Both the position numbers and the translations under genes were made by a program. The notes under the pieces are model-generated. The model worked only from the letters and a program-made list of their open reading frames with translations. It did no database searches and was not told where the DNA came from. Shown here in pieces: positions 1 to 10,999 of a stretch of DNA of 64,000 bases. This DNA comes from Limnoperna fortunei (lineage: Eukaryota; Mollusca; Bivalvia; Mytilida; Modiolidae). The stretch lies in the NCBI GenBank assembly GCA_944474755.1, contig OX104113.1, positions 65,244,074 to 65,308,073 of the forward strand, in the 5' to 3' direction. The stretch's first letter is position 1. Every line of letters starts with the position of its first letter.

Positions 1-3000
1 GCACCCCGAAAATTTAATGTGATATGCGTGAAATTATTCCGGTCGTTTTGAGGGGTCTCTCATTACTCAACGAAACTTGGTGCCTAAGTGAGAGCAAAAA
101 ATGTCAATAGTTTCCCCTATGCAAAAATAATTAAGAGGCCGTTGTCAAGTTGAAGTGTTGATTTTTTACTTTGTTGTCTAAAAGTTTGTATGTCAATGAT
201 GTTATTAGTTCAGCCACTGCAGCTATAATGCTGTAACTTTCACTTTATTCTGTCAGATAACAGTAAACAATTAAAAAATACATTTTTCTGTCTAAATTTT
301 ACTCAAAAACATTAAAATTTATGGTTTAAAACAGTAAGTTACATGGCCTTGAATGGCATAAAATTGTCATTTCCTTGTAGACAGAAACAACACAGAATTT
401 AAGAAAAAATTGCTAAATTACTCAAAGGAAAACAGAAGCGAAATTAATTTAGTTATTAAACACTATTGCAACTAAATAAATATAATTTTGAACAAAAACC
501 AAAAAAAAGTACCTGTGTGTACCTCAACCCTTTAGAACAGCAAAAAACAGCGCATGGGAAATTTGCGAGATTAGGTTCTATATGATATTGCTCACAAATG
601 TACTTTCAACCAAATCCATGATACTGTTTACCCAAAAAGCATGCAAAGCCAGTAAAATATGGTTTGTATTTTATTTATATCATTAATTTTTGTCTGAAAA
701 ACTGATCCAGTAGCAACTGATAGAGTCGGGTCATAATCTAGCACGCACTTTTCCTCCAAAACAAATTATGATTGCATGACCATTTCTACAAGATGTATTT
801 AAATCCAGCATTTTTCCTCAAATGCTTAATTTTACCAAGGGGAAACACTTGTAATCAACATTTATATTTCTACCTTTTAGCAATTAACAAAATAGACACT
901 AATAAAGTTAAAACCTTGTCAACCAAGGGAGATAATTGTAGGCACTGAAGAATGTAAACAAACTATAAAATGAAGCTTTTATTGTAAATATATGACATTG
1001 ATCCATATTTAAAGAACAAAATTAGAAGATAATAATCCGATTCCTATTTTAGAAATACAATCACAGAAAAGTCTTCATGAGATTACAAAGATAGCTTAAA
1101 CATTGTTTGTGGGGAAGTGGGGGGGGGGGGGGGGTGCACATGTAGATGGAAAAAGCCAGGATATGCGCATATATATATAAAAGTGACATATCAGTAGGTG
1201 GAGTGGTTTCATTTGGTAACCATGGACCTTGTACACAATAAATGCACTCGGTTACTAATTTTAAAAACATGTTTTTTTGCTTTCACCATTTATTTCAAAT
1301 TCTTGTATTGACGTTTACTTGTTTACAATATATGGTTACAACATCATAGCATTATGACGTCACAGTTTGCATGATGTCATAAAGGGTACTTCAAAACTCC
1401 TGGCTGTGTAAATCTCTTTTTTAAGAAACTTCTTTGGAAATATTGCTATTAACCTATTAATAACCAGTTGAATTTTAGTAAATACAAATGTACACCCATT
1501 TCTGAACCATAGTTATTTGATTTATATATTGAGTACTGTTTAAGAATGTTTGATTGTGAAATTAATACAAAAAGTAGAAAGTAAATGTAAAAATTTGTTC
1601 TAAAAGATAGGTAATGTGCCCATTTTTCTTCTTAAAAAGGTAAAATTTTTATAACTTTGGAATTCAGTATTGATATTATTTAAAGATATAGCCTTCCTAT
1701 GGTTTATTATGACATATATATAGGTTGCGAAAGCGAAAACTTATCATCCAGCTATAGATATAATGACACATGAAAATTGTTGATTTTTTTTTAAATCAAG
1801 TGTTGAGTTGAACAATTGAAAGCGTTAAAGTTTGTTCATAAAACAGGTTGAAACGGCTTTATTTTATTTCGGAATGAGATGAAACTTGGTAGATTTGCTC
1901 GTAATATGGGGAACAAAAATAAAATACAGTAAAAAGTATGAAAATTGAAAATTTTGTTTTCAAGTTGAAGTGTTGATTTTTTACTTTGTTGTCTAAAAGT
2001 TTGTATGTCAATGATGTTATTAGTTCAGCCACTGCAGCTATAATGCTGTAACTTTCACTTTATTCTGTCAGATAACAGTAAACAATTAAAAAATACATTT
2101 TTCTGTCTAAATTTTACTCAAAAACATTAAAATTTATGGTTTAAAACAGTAAGTTACATGGCCTTGAATGGCATAAAATTGTCATTTCCTTGTAGACAGA
2201 AACAACACAGAATTTAAGAAAAAATTGCTAAATTACTCAAAGGAAAACAGAAGCGAAATTAATTTAGTTATTAAACACTATTGCAACTAAATAAATATAA
2301 TTTTGAACAAAAACCAAAAAAAAGTACCTGTGTGTACCTCAACCCTTTAGAACAGCAAAAAACAGCGCATGGGAAATTTGCGAGATTAGGTTCTATATGA
2401 TATTGCTCACAAATGTACTTTCAACCAAATCCATGATACTGTTTACCCAAAAAGCATGCAAAGCCAGTAAAATATGGTTTGTATTTTATTTATATCATTA
2501 ATTTTTGTCTGAAAAACTGATCCAGTAGCAACTGATAGAGTCGGGTCATAATCTAGCACGCACTTTTCCTCCAAAACAAATTATGATTGCATGACCATTT
2601 CTACAAGATGTATTTAAATCCAGCATTTTTCCTCAAATGCTTAATTTTACCAAGGGGAAACACTTGTAATCAACATTTATATTTCTACCTTTTAGCAATT
2701 AACAAAATAGACACTAATAAAGTTAAAACCTTGTCAACCAAGGGAGATAATTGTAGGCACTGAAGAATGTAAACAAACTATAAAATGAAGCTTTTATTGT
2801 AAATATATGACATTGATCCATATTTAAAGAACAAAATTAGAAGATAATAATCCGATTCCTATTTTAGAAATACAATCACAGAAAAGTCTTCATGAGATTA
2901 CAAAGATAGCTTAAACATTGTTTGTGGGGAAGTGGGGGGGGGGGGGGGGGGGGTGCACATGTAGATGGAAAAAGCCAGGATATGCGCATATATATATAAA

Positions 3001-4243
3001 AGTGACATATCAGTAGGTGGAGTGGTTTCATTTGGTAACCATGGACCTTGTACACAATAAATGCACTCGGTTACTAATTTTAAAAACATGTTTTTTTGCT
3101 TTCACCATTTATTTCAAATTCTTGTATTGACGTTTACTTGTTTACAATATATGGTTACAACATCATAGCATTATGACGTCACAGTTTGCATGATGTCATA
3201 AAGGGTACTTCAAAACTCCTGGCTGTGTAAATCTCTTTTTTAAGAAACTTCTTTGGAAATATTGCTATTAACCTATTAATAACCAGTTGAATTTTAGTAA
3301 ATACAAATGTACACCCATTTCTGAACCATAGTTATTTGATTTATATATTGAGTACTGTTTAAGAATGTTTGATTGTGAAATTAATACAAAAAGTAGAAAG
3401 TAAATGTAAAAATTTGTTCTAAAAGATAGGTAATGTGCCCATTTTTCTTCTTAAAAAGGTAAAATTTTTATAACTTTGGAATTCAGTATTGATATTATTT
3501 AAAGATATAGCCTTCCTATGGTTTATTATGACATATATATAGGTTGCGAAAGCGAAAACTTATCATCCAGCTATAGATATAATGACACATGAAAATTGTT
3601 GATTTTTTTTTAAATCAAGTGTTGAGTTGAACAATTGAAAGCGTTAAAGTTTGTTCATAAAACAGGTTGAAACGGCTTTATTTTATTTCGGAATGAGATG
3701 AAACTTGGTAGATTTGCTCGTAATATGGGGAACAAAAATAAAATACAGTAAAAAGTATGAAAATTGAAAATTTTGTTTTCAATTTGACAACGGCTCTGTA
3801 AATGAACTTTGACTGAGGGAGAGGAAAATAGTTCTTATTTTGATATTTGACTGCGCCAAACTATAGCATAGACAGTGGATTTATTATTCAATGGAATTTT
3901 AATATTGGAGCTGTATTTAAAAAGCAGTTTCATATAGAATTTATAAATAAATTTATTCAGATAATTTATTAAATGTATTGGGTATTTTTTTATCTGATTG
4001 TTCAAAGCCTATTTCTGGACTATTTTATGGGTGTAAGGGAGTTTCCATGAGTACCCTTCGGATTTTCTAAATTTGCAAAAAATTTTATCTGACATGGCAC
4101 CCCGAAAATTTAATGTGATATGCGTGAAATTATTCCGGTCGTTTTGAGGGGTCTCTCATTACTCAACGAAACTTGGTGCCTAAGTGAGAGCAAAAAATGT
4201 CAATAGTTTCCCCTATGCAAAAATAATTAAGAGGCCGTTGTCA
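1..4243. repeat. Tandemly duplicated 1.8 kb unit with flanking inverted-repeat spacer
   Basis: Two near-identical copies of a ~1.815 kb AT-rich unit lie head to tail at about 146-1960 and 1961-3780. They differ visibly only in the length of a poly-G run (1121-1136 and 2935-2954). The pair is bounded by ~20 bp inverted repeats: AGAGGCCGTTGTCAAGTTGA at 134-153, and its near complement ending at about 3797. Bases 1-147 recur at 4097-4243 (offset 4096), so the window begins inside a previous copy of the ~460 bp segment 3783-4243, whose own ends are also inverted (TTGACAACGGCTCT and AGAGGCCGTTGTCAA). No convincing coding frame exists; the proline-rich reading frames come from the poly-G tract. It is either a mobile element that duplicated internally or the edge of a longer tandem array. 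I did not recognise the family. Confidence 0.85.
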
Positions 4244-4629
4244 ATTGCAGCATATGTGTATTGTTTTTTTCGTGATGTTTGTTTTTCTTAATATTAATGA
4301 GCTTTGGTCAGTGATGCGCGATTGGTCAAAAAGTAAGGCAGATTCTTCCGCAATGTGTTCGCGCATGACAAATGACCAACAGCTGATAATTTCTAGTATC
4401 ACTAGTCGTTGTTCTTCTGAGCGTTGATACTAATTTTATTGGTAGTAAAGATCAAAGGAAATTGTAACAAATTACCGATAAAGACATTTATTTCGGCTTG
4501 CTTTTTTTTCTATCGCGATACTTGATAAAAGTAAGCCGATGGAAAACAAAATACTTTATGCATATAGAAAAAAAGTATCATCTTACTTTTACTAAGCTTC
4601 AGCTTGCTTCAACTACCTTACCGATCGTG
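4244..4629. other. Gene-free stretch
   Basis: AT-rich sequence with no supported gene. The short open frame at 4245-4427 starts within the repeat junction and has no recognisable domain. Confidence 0.6.
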
Positions 4630-4832
4630 TAACAATTGTGATTTTTCTATCGGCTTGCTTTATTCTATCGCGATACTTGTTAAAAGCATCGCGTTACGTG
4701 TTAAAAGCATTGCGATACTTGTTAAAGAATCGCGTTCATCGCGATACTTTTGAAAACAAAGCAGTTGAAAAAATATCACGCGTGAAATAAAAAGCATCGC
4801 GTTACTTGATAAAAGCATCGCGATACTTGTCA
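4630..4832. repeat. Degenerate ~20 bp tandem repeat
   Basis: Five or more imperfect copies of a unit close to AAAAGCATCGCGATACTTGT follow each other, with variants such as TTAAAAGCATCGCGTTACGT. Related motifs appear upstream at 4513-4530. The TATCGCGATA core is self-complementary. No coding potential. Confidence 0.7.
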
Positions 4833-4837
4833 TATAG

Positions 4838-5000
4838 GTACTCTTGGATTATCGGATTTCTCCAATCTCGATAGTTAAATTATGGAAATTTAAGTCCTCG
4901 CCTTGTTAAATTATGGAATTTTAAGTCCGATCCTTGGCGAGGACTTAAATTTCCATAATTTAACTATAGAGATTGGAGAAATCCGATAATCCAAGAGTAC
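4838..5000. repeat. 163 bp near-perfect palindrome (foldback element)
   Basis: Arms of ~65 bp at 4838-4902 and 4936-5000 are reverse complements with about one visible mismatch, separated by a ~33 bp loop. The outer ends read GTACTCTTGGATTATCGGAT on the left and the complementary ATCCGATAATCCAAGAGTAC on the right. The loop partly repeats the inner arm (TTAAATTATGGAATTTTAAG). A foldback or MITE-type element is most likely. Confidence 0.85.
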
Positions 5001-5635
5001 TAATGTAAGATTCTGTTTCTCTAATTTTAAAAAGTAGTAAATTTGCGAAATAAAGTACAAATTCTCCCAACCCCAATTTTACGTTTATGACTTGAATACG
5101 CGGTAAATGGAAGGTGTTTCGTTTATGAGGTCTTGAGTTCTTATTATGACGTTATTATTTTAAACCAATCAACTGCTGAGAACAACAAATTCACTAGTGA
5201 CGAGAACTATATTTTCCACACCGGTCAAGCGGTTGAAATATTACGTCAAAATTAGAGAAAAACGCTTACATCAACGGCCACTGATAATCTTAAAATGGGT
5301 TATAAGACCAAAGTGGCAAGTTATGGATGGTTTACTTTCGCTATATGCAAAACTAGTACCCTTATACTAAGTATATGATCAGCAGTAACAAAAGTAAAGT
5401 ATAGATACATTAATGCTTTTGTTTTCCTTAAACATGAAAGCATTATAAAAAAAAGCTTTTGCTAAATAATTTTTAAAACAATCTCAAAAATAATAATTTT
5501 AAGACAAAAATAAAATAAATACATTAATGCATTTTGTTTTCCCCTATGTCGAGAGCATTATAAAATAGCTTTTGCTAAATAATTTTAATACAATCTGTAA
5601 AATAATAATGTTAAGACAAGACTAATACGTTAACA
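5001..5635. other. Gene-free stretch
   Basis: No gene or strong repeat seen. Two ~90 bp segments, at 5400-5490 and 5515-5610, are similar to each other (shared text such as AAAGCTTTTGCTAAATAATT), suggesting an old local duplication. Confidence 0.5.
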
Positions 5636-5639
5636 AACT

Positions 5640-6010
5640 CACGAACAGTTATCTCGTTATATCGAGATAATTGTATCTCGTAATTACGAGATAGTAATAA
5701 TTTATTTTTAAAAAACAAAAAGTTAACTCGTTATAATGAAACAATTATCTCATTATTACGATTTATTATTTAAATTTTGTTAATTTTCTAGTAATTACGA
5801 GATAACTATCTAATTGTTATGATATAACTATCTCGTTATTATGATATAACTATCTCGTTATTACGATAAAGTTATCTCGTAATTACGATATGTTTATTTC
5901 GTAATACCAATGTAGTTATCTAGTAATTACGAAATAGTTATATTTATTTTTTGTAAAAACCAAAAGTTAACTCGTAATTATGAAAAAATGATGTCGTTAC
6001 GAGATATTCT
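5640..6010. repeat. Self-complementary low-complexity block
   Basis: Repeated short palindromes built on TCTCGTAATTACGAGATA and its variants (TCTCGTTATTACGATA) recur at least ten times. The block can fold into many alternative hairpins. No coding potential. Confidence 0.7.
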
Positions 6011-6208
6011 GTTATATTTGTGAGCTTAATAGGCTTTTGTAATCTAGACATATATATTTACCAATTATGTATACAACACAGTTAAGCATGAACCACTGAT
6101 CTACAATTATATGCCGATGGAAATATGATTTTAAACACCATTCCAATTTTTCTCATAAATTAGAAGTGCTTTAAATAAAAAGAGTGGAAGATACCACGGA
6201 GTGTTCAT

Positions 6209-6466
6209 TGTTTGTTTGATGGTGTTTAACGCCACTTTCAGCAATTTTTCAGCTATATCATGGCGTCCAGTTTTTATTGGGGGAGGAAGCCGGAGTACCC
6301 GGAGAAAACCCCCGACCTGCGGTAGGAAAACTGGCAATCCTTGTCAATTAAGATTGGAGTCGAGTACACCCTGCCTGCATTGAGAATCGAACCCGCAATC
6401 TCAGTGTTGACAGACCACGTGATCAATAGTAGACGAACTACCTTGACCACTCGGCCACCGAGGCCC
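6209..6466 (-). mobile_element. tRNA-headed SINE, full length
   Basis: Read on the minus strand it has a tRNA-like head with A-box (TGGCCGAGTGGTCAAGG) and B-box (GGGTTCGATTC), then the conserved core containing GGACGCCATGATATAGCTGA, then a TTTG/CAAA-type tail. A 15 bp target-site duplication, CCACGGAGTGTTCAT, lies at 6194-6208 and 6467-6481. The core resembles the Meta-SINE/RUDI class; the family name is from recall. Confidence 0.85.
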
Positions 6467-6482
6467 CCACGGAGTGTTCATG

Positions 6483-6845
6483 AGACGATAAACCATAGAG
6501 GGGATAACAGACAGACACACAGCACACACAGAAAATTGAGTAACATTGAATCCATTAAAAACCAAGGGTAAGTCCAGGTGCACCGGAAGTGTAAGCATCA
6601 CTTGCTCCACGTGTGGCCCCCATCATATCACTAAGTTAAAATCTGGTAATTAGTAAAATTGCGGATAGTCTAAATCGAGTAAGAAGGAGAAAGAGTGATT
6701 ACAACAAATATAAAAATCAATGGTCATTTGTGGTACGGATATTTGAGATATGTAGAATTTTCTGAAAATTGGTATTTATACTGAATAGGCAAAATTGAGC
6801 TGTTAGACCACAAACTTAATTAAATAAGTTTTCTCCTTGTAAATC
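6483..6845. other. Gene-free stretch between two SINEs
   Basis: No supported gene or repeat. It lies between two SINE copies of the same family in opposite orientation. Confidence 0.5.
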
Positions 6846-7107
6846 GGGGCCTAGGTGGCCGAGTGGTTAAGGTAGTTCGTCTACTGATGATCACGTGGTC
6901 TGTCAACACTGAGATTGCGGGTTCGATTCTTACTGCAGGCAGGGTGTACTCGACTCCAATATTAATTGACAAGGATTGCCAGTTTTCCTACTGCAGTTCG
7001 GGGTTCTCTCCAGGTACTCCGGCTTCCTCCCCCAATACAAACTGGACGCCATGATATAGCTGAAAAATTGCTGAAAGTGGCGTTAAAACACCGTTCAAAC
7101 AAACAAA
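6846..7107 (+). mobile_element. tRNA-headed SINE, full length
   Basis: Same family as the copy at 6209-6466 but on the plus strand: A-box region GGCCGAGTGGTTAAGG, B-box GGGTTCGATTC, core GGACGCCATGATATAGCTGA and a CAAACAAACAAA tail. Imperfect flanking repeats (CTTGTAAATC before, CCTGTAAATG after) are consistent with a target-site duplication. Confidence 0.85.
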
Positions 7108-7778
7108 TCCCTGTAAATGCCCAAGGACTGTTAAATCCCAGTAAGCCAAACTCATCTTTTTCTTTCAAAATCTTACTATGTGTAACTTTTATTTCTTTGT
7201 GGAAACAGTCAGGATTTTACAGTACCCTCTGCAACACCACCTGACATGGGTACACGAGTATTGTGTAATTCTACATAATTATACAAAATAAAAACCATTT
7301 TCATTTTCAGTTTTCAATAACAAAATTTAAAAAAGGTACCTTATAAAATTTGTGAGTGATTTGATCAATTGGAGTATACATTCTTTTGTCTAGTAGTTCA
7401 TATATAAGATAAATACCATAAATGACATTGAGAATCAGTGACACATCATTCAAAATTAATGCTGTATCGTGAGTAATTCATATACTATATATATAGTATA
7501 CCGGTAGATATTGCAGAAAAATGAATGACACCAGGTTTTAGTGTCCCGATTTAAATAACTGGGGGAGAAATCTGCCGGTCACATTTTATAATCCTTACTT
7601 TTTTACAAAAGGGACTAGACACCAACTAAATTCAGTTGATTATAGGTCAGGAGGTATGCTTTATGTGTAAAAGCAGTATATATGCTTTATGTTCAAAATT
7701 TATATCTGAATCAAAATTCAGTGATCATATATAGCAATGGAGTTTTTGAAAGGGAGAAATGTAAAGATGGGAAGGGAG

Positions 7779-7850
<72 letters not shown>

Positions 7851-8660
7851 CATAGAGTAAAGAGAAAGGAGCGGAAGGGAGGTTAAAAAAGTTTAGAGGA
7901 GAAATACAATGGAAAAAGTCCACTCCACATCCTTACATTTTTATATCTGAGTTAATCGTTAATGTTTAACGTCATTCTTCCGTCTAACTACCGGTACAAC
8001 TTTCAAAAAACAAGACATTAATCATAAATATTTACATCTTTAAAATTAAACTGCGTCACATCTCAAACCAAAATTTAGTCCGAACACGTGAGTCCGAACA
8101 AGGATATACAATTGTGCCGTATTATGTATAAGTGTACATTTTCATCTGAACTAAGGATTGTGCACTTATTTGTGGTAGACCGGAATCAGTTGTTCTTTGT
8201 TACACATCTTTTCGATGTATTGTTAAAAGAATGAATAAAATTTTGAACCATGGTCAGTCATCGCTTGAAACGAAGGAAACACGAGTGTAATCTTCATATA
8301 TATAATGACTGACTGATTTCTTTTATTACTGAATTGACTGTCTGCATGGTTGCCTAAATTATGGTAGAGGGATGCCATAGACCTTAAAATAATTCACTAA
8401 AACTTAACAATTTTCAATGTTATACACAATAGCTACAACTACTTATATTGCGGCCGGATTAGGATGTTAATCCGAGGTCATGTGATAGGAAATTACCACA
8501 CTCCGACTTTTTTTTACAGAGTTAATGATCAGTATATGACAGATTTGGAGGTTAAATTTCCCAACCCTCGAAAACTTTAATGATCATTGGCCCATCCCAT
8601 TCCCCCAGCCCAACCAATATATTATTTTCTTACTTATTTACTGGTGAAAAATAGGTCATA
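7108..8660. other. Gene-free stretch
   Basis: No supported gene. The only distinct feature is the GA microsatellite at about 7782-7849. Reading frames through it (Ser-Leu runs on the minus strand) are artefacts of the repeat. Confidence 0.55.
7782..7849. repeat. (GA)n microsatellite
   Basis: About 68 bases of nearly pure GA dinucleotide with one AA interruption, inside a wider purine-rich patch (7740-7880). Confidence 0.9.
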
Positions 8661-8663
8661 AAT

Positions 8664-9065
8664 CATTGATTGATTGATTGATTGGATGTTTGCTTTACGT
8701 CCAGCGAGCAGCATTTCATCTATATTCAGAACGAGACAAGTCAACAAACAATACATTAATTGAAAAAAGGGGTGGGATGGGACACAGGGAACAAAATTTT
8801 GATTGCACTGGAAAAGTACAGTGTTGGGTAGGGTCGGAGAATTTAGCCTTTTGTAGCGGCTACAATGAACCTACTCTTTTTCGAAATCTACAAAAGGGAT
8901 CTTTATCGTGCAAGGAGCGTGGCACTCTCCAAGCACGTTACCCACTATGGTCCGCGGCCAGGCTTTCCGTATTATGACCTGAAAACCCTACAACGAGAGG
9001 GTCTCCCCTATCCGCCACCCGAGAACGCGCTGGGCTGCTCTTTGGGTCAAGCACTGGGAACCGTC
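8664..9065 (+). repeat. Interspersed repeat, TTGATTGATTGA-headed family, copy 1
   Basis: Starts with a TTGATTGATTGATTG run, followed by TTTACGTCCAGCGAGCAGCA and a ~350 bp body with landmarks such as CCTACTCTTTTTCGAAATCT and GTCCGCGGCCAGGCTTTCCG. Further copies lie at 23080-23435 and 40253-40610, so it is dispersed. Short frames inside it are shared by homology of the repeat rather than by protein selection. An LTR element follows immediately. I do not recognise a named family. Confidence 0.75.
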
Positions 9066-9069
9066 CTAG

Positions 9070-9524
9070 TGTCATGGTGTAATATTGTACAATATATGAG
9101 GAAATATCATTTTAAAGAATATCAAACAATTTCTATGTATGGCTTTTACGTTTTAATTTCAATTAACGGATTATAAGATTAGACTGAACTTAATTTTCTT
9201 TTAGTTTAATGTACTCTGTTGTTATAACTAATTGACAGGTCTCGACATGACAGGTGTGAGTGACAACTTGTTTTGAAATTGTGATATAAAAGTCTACAGA
9301 AATATTTGTTAGCCAATTCGGATCACCGAAAGTCTACTGTGCGGCAACCGTGACGAATCTTAATTGTTCTACAGTGATTTTCCGTAGTGCAATAATACTG
9401 GACATTCCGTTTGTTTTGAACTCCTTTGCATATTGTATATTCTGTTGCTTATTGCATTTGTTTAATATAAAAGTTGAATCTCAGTTATCTCTCGCATCTA
9501 TGTGCTAGTTTCCCCGTCACGTCA
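9070..9524 (+). repeat. 5' long terminal repeat
   Basis: This 455 bp segment starts TGTCATGGTGTA and ends CCCCGTCACGTCA. It recurs at 10535-10995, begins with TG and ends with CA, and holds a TATAAAAG-type box (ATATAAAAGTTGAATCTCAG near 9467). It is preceded by CTAG, which also follows the 3' LTR (target-site duplication 9066-9069 and 10996-10999). A primer-binding-site-like sequence, TTGGTGCAGAACCCGGAGC, follows at about 9526. Confidence 0.9.
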
Positions 9525-9615
9525 ATTGGTGCAGAACCCGGAGCATTGGCTAGAACTGTTGTAGCTCATTGCGTTGCAAGTTCCCGAGTACAAGACATCC
9601 TACCGCAATAATAAC

Positions 9616-10498
9616 ATGGAGTTTGGATTACCAATGTGGGATTGGCGATATTTGCCTGGCATACCTAAGTATCTTCCATCTCAAAATAGTAAGTTATACC
9701 GATCTTCAGGATTACCCATTAACAGAAATAAGTTTTTCCGATGCTAAGTGTAGAGAATTTGGACATTATGTTCAGGATTGTAAGTCAAATACAAGAAAAC
9801 AGAAATCCACGAAAAATCTTGCAAGAGATGCATTGCGCTTGGAAAATTTCGTGAGGAGGAAAACCTGTTCGAACTTTCCATTTTTCAGTTTGGACGATTC
9901 TGAATTTTGGAGAACAGTGTCGAGATTTCAATATGGATCGAGACTAGAAATTCAAAGCTTAAAAGTGGAAATTAAATATCTGAATGACTGTATCTACAAA
10001 ATGAACAAAACCGAGGACACAGACGCTCATATTGACGGACTCGTTACAGAAATATCTGGGTTAAAACAACAGCTGCAAACTTCTCAACAGCACAATGACA
10101 AACTTTGTGAGGAAAACGAAAGATTGAAAAGGGATAATAAAGAGCTTCAAGAAGACAATATAATTGTACGACATTTACACAAACAACAAGAAGAACAAAT
10201 TGACGAACTTATGGAAAAATGTGATATATTTATTCAAGTTAATTATGAATATCAGGAGACACGGGATAAACTTGTAACAGAAAATCAAAGTCTTTTGGAT
10301 AGGATAAAACACTACAAAAGTTTAATAGAAAACGATCACCAACAAGAAATGAAACATCGACACAATCATGTTAATTTCACGAATGTTCCATATTCAAATC
10401 CCGAAGACCGAGGACGCGGTACTGGAAAACGGAGAGGACACATGAAACGCAGATTTATTGGATATGCGTATAGAACAGGCGCAATAACTTTTCCTTAG
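9616..10498 (+). pseudogene. Gag-like frame with zinc knuckle and coiled coil, frameshifted
   Basis: The interior of the LTR element holds two overlapping frames. One opens at the ATG at 9616 and stops at 9745-9747. The other is open from there to the stop at 10496-10498. The break falls inside a CCHC zinc knuckle: the first Cys is in the upstream frame, and the remaining Cys-His-Cys (CREFGHYVQDC) is in the downstream frame, consistent with one lost base near 9745. Downstream is a long charged region (about 9960-10350) rich in Glu, Lys and Gln with heptad-like Leu/Ile spacing, probably a coiled coil. It ends in an Arg/Gly-rich basic tail that could bind nucleic acid. Function as a nucleocapsid/Gag protein is inferred. 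Programmed frameshifting is a less likely alternative. Confidence 0.65.
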
Positions 10499-10534
10499 AC
10501 TCTGGGACAGAGTCTAACCGGAGGAGGGAAGAGT

Positions 10535-10995
10535 TGTCATGGTGTAAAATTGTACAATATATGAGGAAATATCATTTTAAAGAATATCAAACAATTTCTA
10601 TGTATGGCTTTTACGTTTTAATTAACATTTCAATTAACGGATTATAAGATTAGACTGAACTTAATTTTCTTTTAGTTTAATGTACTCTGTTGTTATAACT
10701 AATTGACAGGTCTCGACATGACAGGTGTGAGTGACAACTTGTTTTGAAATTGTGATATAAAAGTCTACAGAAATATTTGTTAGCCAATTCGGATCACCGA
10801 AAGTCTACTGTGCGGCAGCCGTGACGAATCTTAATTGTTCTACAGTGATTTTCCGTAGTGCAATAATACTGGACATTCCGTTTGTTTTGAACTCCTTTGC
10901 ATATTGTATATTCTGTTGCTTATTGCATTTGTTTAATATAAAAGTTGAATCTCAGTTATCTCTCGCATCTATGTGCTAGTTTCCCCGTCACGTCA
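10535..10995 (+). repeat. 3' long terminal repeat
   Basis: Matches 9070-9524 along its length apart from a six-base insertion around 10622 and scattered single changes. It is preceded by the purine tract GGAGGAGGGAAGAG and followed by the CTAG target duplication. Confidence 0.9.
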
Positions 10996-10999
10996 CTAG

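Larger units (their letters stand above)
9070..10995 (+). mobile_element. Non-autonomous LTR retrotransposon
   Basis: Complete element of about 1.93 kb. It has LTRs at 9070-9524 and 10535-10995, a primer-binding-site-like sequence just inside the left LTR, a purine tract GGAGGAGGGAAGAG just before the right LTR, and a 4 bp CTAG target duplication. The ~1 kb interior has room for only one gag-like frame; protease, reverse transcriptase, RNase H and integrase are absent. The LTRs differ by a 6 bp indel and a few substitutions, so insertion is fairly recent. It probably depended on enzymes from a related autonomous element (a Ty3/Gypsy type is plausible but unproven). Confidence 0.88.

Noticed and set aside
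1061..1270. Proline-rich small protein on the minus strand, repeated at 2898-3089
   Set aside because: The proline run is a poly-G tract read on the other strand. The two copies differ in frame after the tract because its length differs, which is not expected for a protein.
6846..6925. Functional tRNA gene (leucine/serine-like head)
   Set aside because: The A- and B-box sequence is the head of a SINE present in many diverged copies with SINE body, tail and target duplications; a cloverleaf is not preserved.
7711..7923. Ser-Leu-rich frame on the minus strand
   Set aside because: It is the translation of the GA microsatellite.
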